Positions 61,105-64,000 of a DNA stretch of 64,000 bases are shown piece after piece (the first letter of the stretch is position 1; the number at the start of each line of letters is the position of its first letter). A model generated the notes under the pieces. That model was not told the origin of the DNA and did not search any database. It saw only the letters and a list, made by a program, of their open reading frames with translations. Origin of the DNA: Eulemur rufifrons (taxonomy: Eukaryota > Chordata > Mammalia > Primates > Lemuridae); contig NC_090990.1 in NCBI RefSeq assembly GCF_041146395.1, positions 41,984,001-42,048,000 of the forward strand, written 5' to 3'. Made by a program: the position numbers and the translations under genes.

Positions 61105-61700
61105 TTTTTTTTTTTTATCATTTTTTTAATGTGCTCAGTGTTGGCTGCCTAGAAACATACACACAAACATATACACTAATTTTTCATTATGGAAACTTTT
61201 TAACATATACAAAAGTAAAGTGATGAGCCCCATGTATCTGTTATTCAGCATCAACAATAGTCAATGTATTGTTTTATCTGCTTCCCTCCCATTTTCCTCA
61301 CCCCAGATTATTTTGAGGCATATCTCAAACATTATGTTTTTAATCTGTCAACTCTTCAGCATCTATGCTAGAAGACACTCTTTAAATTTTAAATAACGGA
61401 AAGACAGTACTGTTATCATATCTAAAATTAAAAATAATTAACAATATTTTCCACCATCTAGTCAGCATTCAGACTTTCCTGATTGCTTCATAAATGGTTT
61501 TTAAAGTTGATTTGTTTGAATCAGAATCAAAACAAGTCTATACAGTATAATTGATATGTCTCTTGAATTACTTTTAATAAATACCTTCCCCTTTTCCTTT
61601 TTTTTCTTGTATTTTATTTATGGAAGAAAGGGCTATTTTTCCACTTTCTGGATTTTACTGGTTGTATCTCTGTGGTATCATTTCACATGTCCAAGAATAT
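61105..61700 (-). repeat. Old L1M 3'UTR, antisense
   Basis: 'ttattttgaggcatatctca', 'tggtttttaaagttgatttg', 'gaatcagaatcaaaacaagt' and 'ttgatatgtctcttgaatta' match the antisense 3'UTR of L1M-type elements. Confidence 0.7.
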
Positions 61701-61987
61701 TTTTTATTTATGTTTAAATATATGATACCTCATCTCCTTTGACTGTTAACAAATTTTTGTTTAGGTGGAGTAATTAATGCTTTACTTAATTGTCGAAGAA
61801 TGAAAAAGTTCAAAGATTATGTAAATATGAAAGGGAGGATCTGAAGGAAAGGGCACAAACCTCAGGAAATAGAATAACTTTGTAATGCTCCACTTTCACA
61901 GCTCTATGATTATTTTGATAACATAATGTTACCATCTGGAATATGGAATTGTAGCAAGAGTAGGTATAGTAGTTTGATTTTGGTTAA

Positions 61988-64000
<2,013 letters not shown>

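Overview
This is mammalian, almost certainly primate, nuclear DNA. It carries the 5' part of one protein-coding gene, PRKAA2 (AMP-activated protein kinase catalytic subunit alpha-2), on the + strand. The rest is intergenic or intronic sequence rich in interspersed repeats (Alu, L1, L2, CR1/L3, MIR, MaLR and ERV LTRs, hAT, Tigger and mariner DNA transposons). The Alus have dialect-like features (for example 'gctagag...agctcacagcaa'), and the L1 3' ends differ from the human L1PA 3'UTR. Both point to a strepsirrhine primate (lemur or galago type). That is an inference, not a database result.

Layout. Positions 1-19.7 kb are upstream flank: no gene recognised, many old repeats, a broken SNRPE retrocopy (7.8-8.2 kb), a good CTCF-like motif (9.4 kb) and a solo ERV1-type LTR inserted in an L2 (13.1-13.9 kb). 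Positions 19.75-20.5 kb are a CpG island with PRKAA2 exon 1. Intron 1 (20.2-44.1 kb) holds MIR, L1, L3, MST-type LTR and L2 copies, plus a U6 snRNA-L1 chimeric retrocopy only about 600 bp before exon 2. Exon 2 is at 44.14-44.28 kb. Intron 2 (44.3-62.0 kb) holds an MLT1 LTR, an unusually dense run of DNA transposons (Tigger, two hAT elements, and a mariner with both ends) and nested L1s. Exons 3 and 4 are at 62.02-62.12 and 62.68-62.83 kb; the gene continues beyond the window.

The four exons encode residues 1-158 plus the first base of codon 159: the glycine-rich loop, Lys45, Glu64, the HRD motif (Asp139) and Asp157-Phe158 of DFG. Thr172, the autoinhibitory region and the beta/gamma-binding part lie downstream. 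Reading frame and phases (1, 2, 0, 1) agree across all junctions. One oddity is the exon 1 donor, which reads GTTGAG, with one T too many relative to an ideal GTGAGT.

The most notable items are the U6-L1 chimera with target-site duplications around the whole chimera, the anomalous exon 1 donor, a full-length but dead mariner with an Alu inside it, and an L1 lineage whose 3'UTR G-rich segment is tandemly duplicated in two of three copies. Repeat family names were assigned from memory of consensus sequences; subfamily names are tentative.
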